A stretch of 27,139 nt of DNA, taken from positions 1-27,139 of the forward strand of contig MGXQ01000047.1 of the NCBI GenBank assembly GCA_001801405.1. Direction: 5' to 3'. The translations under genes were made by a program, and so were the position numbers. The notes under the pieces were generated by a model. It did not search any database. It was not told the origin of the DNA and worked only from the letters and a program-made list of their open reading frames with translations. This stretch comes from Gammaproteobacteria bacterium RIFCSPHIGHO2_02_FULL_42_13. GTDB lineage: Bacteria; Pseudomonadota; Gammaproteobacteria; UBA12402. Position 1 is the stretch's first letter; every line of letters starts with the position of its first letter. Positions 23,144-27,139 of this stretch are shown piece by piece.

Positions 23144-24418
23144 CGGCGGCGGTACTGGCGGTGGTGGCGGTGGTGGCGGTGGTGGTGGCGAGAGGCGATT
23201 GATTTCTGCCACCGCACGCTCTTGTTGCACTCGAGCTGCACCCACTCCCCTATTATGCCCATCAACACGTCCTCTTAGCTCATCCGGCAATTGTAGATCA
23301 CTCACGTCCAGCGTTATCGGCATTCCCTTCGCAGCTTTTAATAAATTTTCAATATCCGATGATGACGTACGTATTGCTTCTGCATGCAAGGTTCTTGGAG
23401 ACATCTCTGCATTCGGTTTATAAGTCGTCCAACCTTTCTGTACTGCCAACTTCAATAGATCTCTATTCGCAGACACTTCATAACCCGGCATCACGCTGGT
23501 AATCTTTATATCATTATCATCATCGGCAATGATATAACCTTTGCCATGCAGATAATCATCCACTTTTTTTCCAACCAGCACCGCAGCCAGCGTGCCCACG
23601 GAATAAACCAACCCTAGCAAGATTTGCAAGATGAGTGGCATCTGCAATGATCTCACTGTATCTTTAAGCTCCTCGGCCGCCGCCTGTCGCTTCTTAAATT
23701 TCTCGGCAGGAAAATTCAGATTGCCATGTACATATTTTGCATGGCGAAGCCCCTGCGGTGCTGCTCCTGCTTGCAGCGCCGCCGTTTGTGCATCATCCCT
23801 ATCCGTCTGACGTGCGGTAAGACGCATACGCTCTCTGTATATATTTCGCGTAAGGTCTAATCCGTGCAAATAGCGATCTAGCACTGTTTTATCTTGCTCG
23901 TATTGATCCGCAAAAGGCTGGCCCGCTCCATGCGGCATACCCATATCTGTATACACGCGCTCAAGGCGCGCATGCATATCCCGCGATACTGCGTCAAATC
24001 TCACTTGCGTCATTTCCACACCCGATTCTGCAACCGCTCGTCGCATCTGCATAACCAGTCTTTGTGCGTATGTCAAAAATTCTTTTCTCACCTGTTCTTG
24101 CAAGAATGGTCTGACATCAGCATCAGCATCAGCAGCAGGAGCAGCAGGAACAGCAGCCGCACCACCAGCAGGAGCAACACCAGCAGCAGGAACAGAACCA
24201 TTAATGCGAGTTTGTAACTCAGTCACCAAGTGATTAAATCCTGCAGCACCAGCAGGAGCAGGAACAGGAGCAGGAGCAGGAGCAGCAGGAGCAGGAGCAC
24301 CACCAGCAGCACCAGCAGCAGGAGCAGCAGTTGCATACATGTCTGTCAATCTCTGACGATTGGCAGCCTCCCGAATCCACTCTCTTGCACGATTTTTTTG
24401 TTGTCGATTTAATGGCAT
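23132..24418 (-). CDS. Ala/Pro-rich protein with polyproline tail, unknown
   Basis: A 428-residue protein of unknown family. Residues 30-60 and 75-100 are Ala/Pro/Gly low complexity, encoded by short GCAGGA-type tracts prone to slippage. Between them lies FNHLVTELQTRINGS. Residues 100-260 are charged and helical. One hydrophobic segment (about 262-283, MPLILQILLGLVYSVGTLAAVLVG) is followed by a mixed domain with DNDIKITSVMPGYEV. The last 20 residues are almost pure proline. There is no signal peptide. Proline tails of this kind bind SH3, EVH1 or profilin-like domains in eukaryotes, so a secreted effector is possible but unproven. A GAGGAG site precedes the ATG, 19 bases after the Ig-like gene, so they form an operon. 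Confidence 0.72.
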   Translation of the reverse strand: MPLNRQQKNRAREWIREAANRQRLTDMYATAAPAAGAAGGAPAPAAPAPAPVPAPAGAAGFNHLVTELQTRINGSVPAAGVAPAGGAAAVPAAPAADADADVRPFLQEQVRKEFLTYAQRLVMQMRRAVAESGVEMTQVRFDAVSRDMHARLERVYTDMGMPHGAGQPFADQYEQDKTVLDRYLHGLDLTRNIYRERMRLTARQTDRDDAQTAALQAGAAPQGLRHAKYVHGNLNFPAEKFKKRQAAAEELKDTVRSLQMPLILQILLGLVYSVGTLAAVLVGKKVDDYLHGKGYIIADDDNDIKITSVMPGYEVSANRDLLKLAVQKGWTTYKPNAEMSPRTLHAEAIRTSSSDIENLLKAAKGMPITLDVSDLQLPDELRGRVDGHNRGVGAARVQQERAVAEINRLSPPPPPPPPPPPVPPPPVP

Positions 24419-24437
24419 AATGATTCTCCTCTTCTTA

Positions 24438-25346
24438 TTATCCTGCGGTTAAAGGATGTTTTTGTTCATCAAACTGATTGAAAAACATTTCATATTCACC
24501 ATGGCTCGCTAAATTGCGAACTTCCATGTGATAGGCGTCTTTTTCCGCATTTAAATTCTGTACTTCTATCCACGCGGGAACTTCGATTTGTTTTGTCGAC
24601 CCCGTAAACTCAATCAACGTCCATTTGCGGTTTCGTACTTCATGTACCATCGCGCGCGCGGCTTTGATCGCATCAATAAACGATCGTTTTCCATCAAATA
24701 AATCATTGGGCGCCGCAACCAGTGCCACACCAAAATCATACACACGATAACGCTCACTTGAATTAGGTATCTGTAATAACTTACCCGTCCCCGGCAATGA
24801 TACATCATCCACATTCCAAATCGTCAGCGTTGCCCATCGTTCCGCTAACCAGTTTAATTCGCTGCGCGTCACCGGTCGCTCAAAAATTTCTTTACGCTTG
24901 GCTTGCAATTCTTCTTCGGACAATTGCTGATGCGATATTTTATCCCATAACTCTCGCTCGGGTTGGCTCGCAACAATCTCTGCAGCCATTTCGCCACTTT
25001 CTAATCGATTGGCTTCGGCCTCCGTTACAATCACCATCTGTGCATCAAACACGAGTGGCCAGGTCGACTCGCTCTGCGCAATAAACAATACCGTGTACGG
25101 CTCTGATTTGGCCGTGCCTTGAATGGGCGTGCCACCAAAAACACCGTCCTCAGAACAGCTCAAACCCGATGGCACCGGCGATCCATCCAATAATTCCGCC
25201 GTAAATTCTGTCTTTTCGCCCGAGGGATTATGGATAAAAAAATCTAAACTAAGCCCCTCAAACGACCTATTCTCGACCAGCAAAATCACCGGCAAGTTAT
25301 GTATCCGCTTGATATCCTGAAAAGAGATGGTTTCTTGATCAGCCAT
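24438..25346 (-). CDS. Protein with putative Ig-like (He_PIG-type) N-terminal domain, unknown
   Basis: A 302-residue protein. Residues about 20-110 resemble the putative Ig (He_PIG) domain: SFEGLSLDFFIHN, then PSGLSCSEDGVFGGTPIQGTA and YTVLFIAQSE, the usual L-S-x-D-G-x-x-x-GTP core. The rest (110-302) is acidic with helices and strands (ELWDKISHQQLSEEEL, YRVYDFGVALVAAPNDLFDGKRSFIDAIKAAR, KWTLIEFTG) that I cannot place. No signal peptide or membrane helix is visible, unusual for Ig-type domains, which are mostly exported. It has its own promoter and leads a two-gene operon with the Ala/Pro-rich protein. No function can be assigned. Confidence 0.75.
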   Translation of the reverse strand: MADQETISFQDIKRIHNLPVILLVENRSFEGLSLDFFIHNPSGEKTEFTAELLDGSPVPSGLSCSEDGVFGGTPIQGTAKSEPYTVLFIAQSESTWPLVFDAQMVIVTEAEANRLESGEMAAEIVASQPERELWDKISHQQLSEEELQAKRKEIFERPVTRSELNWLAERWATLTIWNVDDVSLPGTGKLLQIPNSSERYRVYDFGVALVAAPNDLFDGKRSFIDAIKAARAMVHEVRNRKWTLIEFTGSTKQIEVPAWIEVQNLNAEKDAYHMEVRNLASHGEYEMFFNQFDEQKHPLTAG

Positions 25347-25372
25347 GAGAACTTGCTCTTTATTTTACCGAA

Positions 25373-25400
25373 AGTATAGCATATTGTGCCTCAATTTCAG
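25373..25400 (-). promoter_or_regulatory. Extended -10 promoter of the two-gene operon
   Basis: The minus strand carries TGCTATACT (extended -10, hexamer at 25378-25373) with CTGAAA 16 bases upstream as a modest -35. The start would be near 25366, about 20 bases before the ATG of the Ig-like gene. No other promoter fits this gap as well. Confidence 0.5.
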
Positions 25401-25435
25401 GGGGAATTCTAGTATCAAAGCAGAGCACAAGAGAA

Positions 25436-25490
25436 AAGCTCTGAGCTGCTATAATCCAGTCATAGCCTGCCTGGCATCAGCTCAGAGCTT
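25436..25490 (-). terminator. Hairpin terminator at the uvrA stop codon
   Basis: AAGCTCTGAGCTG (minus 25490-25478) and its perfect complement at 25448-25436 form a 13-bp stem around a 29-base interior, followed on the minus strand by TTTTCTCTTG. The uvrA TGA stop lies inside the first arm. The ends match the repeat family beside secG, so a mobile inverted repeat may have been adopted as the uvrA terminator. Confidence 0.55.
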
Positions 25491-27139
25491 ATCATGCTGA
25501 ACTCGCGTTAATATCTTCTTCAAAAAAATTCCCGTAAACGACTTTTTACATTGCGCGACTTGCTCGGGCGTGCCTTGCGCCACCAGCGTACCGCCTTTGT
25601 CGCCACCTTCGGGACCTAAATCAATAATCCAATCGGCTGTTTTAATCACATCTAAATTATGTTCGATAATCACAATCGTATTGCCGCGTTCGCGCAAATG
25701 ATGTAACACATCTAACAACTGTTTAATATCGTGAAAATGCAAGCCCGTTGTCGGCTCATCCAAAATATACAACGTATTGCCTGTATCGCGCTTCGATAAT
25801 TCACGTGATAATTTTACACGCTGCGCTTCACCGCCTGACAACGTAATCGCACTTTGCCCCAAACGAATATACGACAAACCCACCTCCATTAACGTTTGTG
25901 TTTTTTTCGAAAGCACTGGGATAGCCTCAAAAAACGCATGCGCTTCTTCGACGGTCATGTTTAAGACTTCATGAATATTTTTGCCTTTATATTTTATGCT
26001 TAAGGTTTCACGATTATACCGTTTGCCTTTACAGATATCACAGGTCACATAAATATCCGATAAAAAATGCATTTCAACTTTGATGAGCCCATCACCCTGG
26101 CAGGCTTCACAGCGACCACCCTTAACATTAAAACTAAAACGACCCGGCGAATAACCACGCGATCGCGCCTCTGGCACACTCGAAAATAACTCGCGCACCG
26201 GCGTAAAAATACCGGTATACGTCGCTGGATTCGACCGCGGCGTTCGACCAATGGGACTTTGATCGATATCGACCACTTTATCAAAATAATCTAAGCCGAT
26301 AATTTCAGTATATGCGCCGGGTGTTAAATGCGTTGCTTTATTTAATTTCGTTGCGGCGATCGGATAAAGTGTGTCATTGATTAAACTGGATTTACCCGAA
26401 CCCGACACGCCGGTGACGCAGGTCATTAATCCAATCGGAATATCGACATTAACATTTTTCAAATTATTACAAGTCGCACCACATAAACGCAATACACGCT
26501 GTTTATCGACGGCCATACGTTTTTTAGGGATCGCAATTTGCTGTTTGCCTGATAAATATTGGCCTGTTAAAGATTCTTTGCATTGTTGAATGGTAAGCGC
26601 CGTCCCTTGTGCGACCACCCGACCGCCATGCACACCCGCGCCCGGACCCATATCCACAATGTAATCCGCATCGCGAATCGCCTGTTCATCGTGTTCAATC
26701 ACAATAACGGTATTGCCTAAATCACGCAAATGCATGAGTGTTTTTAACAACCGTTCATTATCGCGCTGATGCAAACCAATCGTCGGCTCATCTAAAACAT
26801 ACATCACACCCATCAATCCTGCGCCAATTTGACTGGCTAAATGGATGCGTTGGCTTTCACCACCAGACAAGGTTTGTGATCGACGATCTAATGTTAAATA
26901 ATCTAATCCAACATTGACTAGAAACTGTAATCGATTAATCACTTCTTTTAAAATACGCGCTGCAATTTCTTGTTTATGGCCTGAAAATTTTGCCTGTTGC
27001 AAAAACAGCAATACCTGTTCGATTGACAGACTCGTTAATGTCGGTAAATTAACATCTTGAATAAACACATAACGCGCTTCTTCACGCAAACGCGCACCCT
27101 GACAAGTTTCACATGGCTTAATCGTTAAATAACGCGACA
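25482..27139 (-). CDS. uvrA: Excinuclease ABC subunit UvrA, C-terminal part
   Basis: The gene is partial: its 5' end lies beyond the right edge, and the frame stays open to the last base (…RYLTIKPCETCQGARLREEARY). UvrA is the damage-sensing ATPase of nucleotide excision repair. Visible features are the end of the first Cys zinc site (CETC), the first ABC signature LSGGESQRIHLA with VLDEPTIGLHQRD, the second Walker A GVSGSGKSSL, the zinc module CEACQGDG ... CDICKGKRYN, and the second signature LSGGEAQRVKLS with ILDEPTTGLH. About 552 of roughly 940 residues are present. All key motifs in this part are intact. The stop codon sits in a repeat-derived hairpin. Confidence 0.97.
   Translation of the reverse strand, partial: SRYLTIKPCETCQGARLREEARYVFIQDVNLPTLTSLSIEQVLLFLQQAKFSGHKQEIAARILKEVINRLQFLVNVGLDYLTLDRRSQTLSGGESQRIHLASQIGAGLMGVMYVLDEPTIGLHQRDNERLLKTLMHLRDLGNTVIVIEHDEQAIRDADYIVDMGPGAGVHGGRVVAQGTALTIQQCKESLTGQYLSGKQQIAIPKKRMAVDKQRVLRLCGATCNNLKNVNVDIPIGLMTCVTGVSGSGKSSLINDTLYPIAATKLNKATHLTPGAYTEIIGLDYFDKVVDIDQSPIGRTPRSNPATYTGIFTPVRELFSSVPEARSRGYSPGRFSFNVKGGRCEACQGDGLIKVEMHFLSDIYVTCDICKGKRYNRETLSIKYKGKNIHEVLNMTVEEAHAFFEAIPVLSKKTQTLMEVGLSYIRLGQSAITLSGGEAQRVKLSRELSKRDTGNTLYILDEPTTGLHFHDIKQLLDVLHHLRERGNTIVIIEHNLDVIKTADWIIDLGPEGGDKGGTLVAQGTPEQVAQCKKSFTGIFLKKILTRVQHDKL

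Overview
The window looks like a chromosomal segment of a moderately AT-rich gammaproteobacterium, most likely a Legionellales-type lineage (Legionella/Coxiella relatives). The evidence is gammaproteobacterial gene content (a complete MSHA-type pilus locus), the secG - tRNA-Leu(GAG) neighbourhood known from E. coli secG-leuU, an MFS carrier resembling the Pht/Fpt transporters of intracellular gammaproteobacteria, and many short palindromic intergenic repeats. The lineage call is inference from gene flavour; no search was run.

Region 1 (about 34-15466, all minus strand, so read from high to low coordinates) is an MSHA-like type IV pilus locus. It opens with a minor pilin block (MshD-like, MshO-like, MshP-like with a C-terminal repeat domain predicted to be a seven-bladed propeller), then a PilT retraction ATPase with its own promoter. 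The assembly machine follows: MshI split into two overlapping genes, a PilN-like protein, MshJ, MshK, the secretin MshL, the AAA ATPase MshM, the TPR protein MshN, the extension ATPase MshE and the inner-membrane platform MshG. The locus ends with three MshA/MshB-like pilin genes behind a strong sigma70-type promoter. Genes are tightly packed, many with ATGA, TGATG or TAAATG junctions. No prepilin peptidase, MshF or MshQ is present. The logic is a retractable pilus with three related major-type pilins and a possible propeller-tipped adhesin.

Region 2 (15497-21243, plus strand) begins with a palindromic repeat and holds an AddA/RecB-like helicase-nuclease, an MFS transporter overlapping its 3' end, and a CaxA/YrbG-type calcium/sodium antiporter. 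A small two-helix membrane protein (21240-21431, minus) converges on the antiporter. It shares a short bidirectional promoter with an MntA/HepT nucleotidyltransferase-HEPN toxin-antitoxin pair (21476-22166, plus).

Region 3 (22167-27139, mostly minus) holds a hairpin repeat, tRNA-Leu(GAG), about 440 bp of stacked palindromic repeats with no credible gene, secG (whose last codons lie in a repeat), a two-gene operon of unknown function (a protein with an Ig-like motif, then an Ala/Pro-rich protein with a polyproline tail, a possible secreted effector), and the C-terminal part of uvrA running off the window.

The observations most worth following are the propeller-bearing MshP-like minor pilin, the split MshI, the recurring CTCTGAGCTG inverted-repeat family at the secG and uvrA stop codons, and the unknown two-gene operon.
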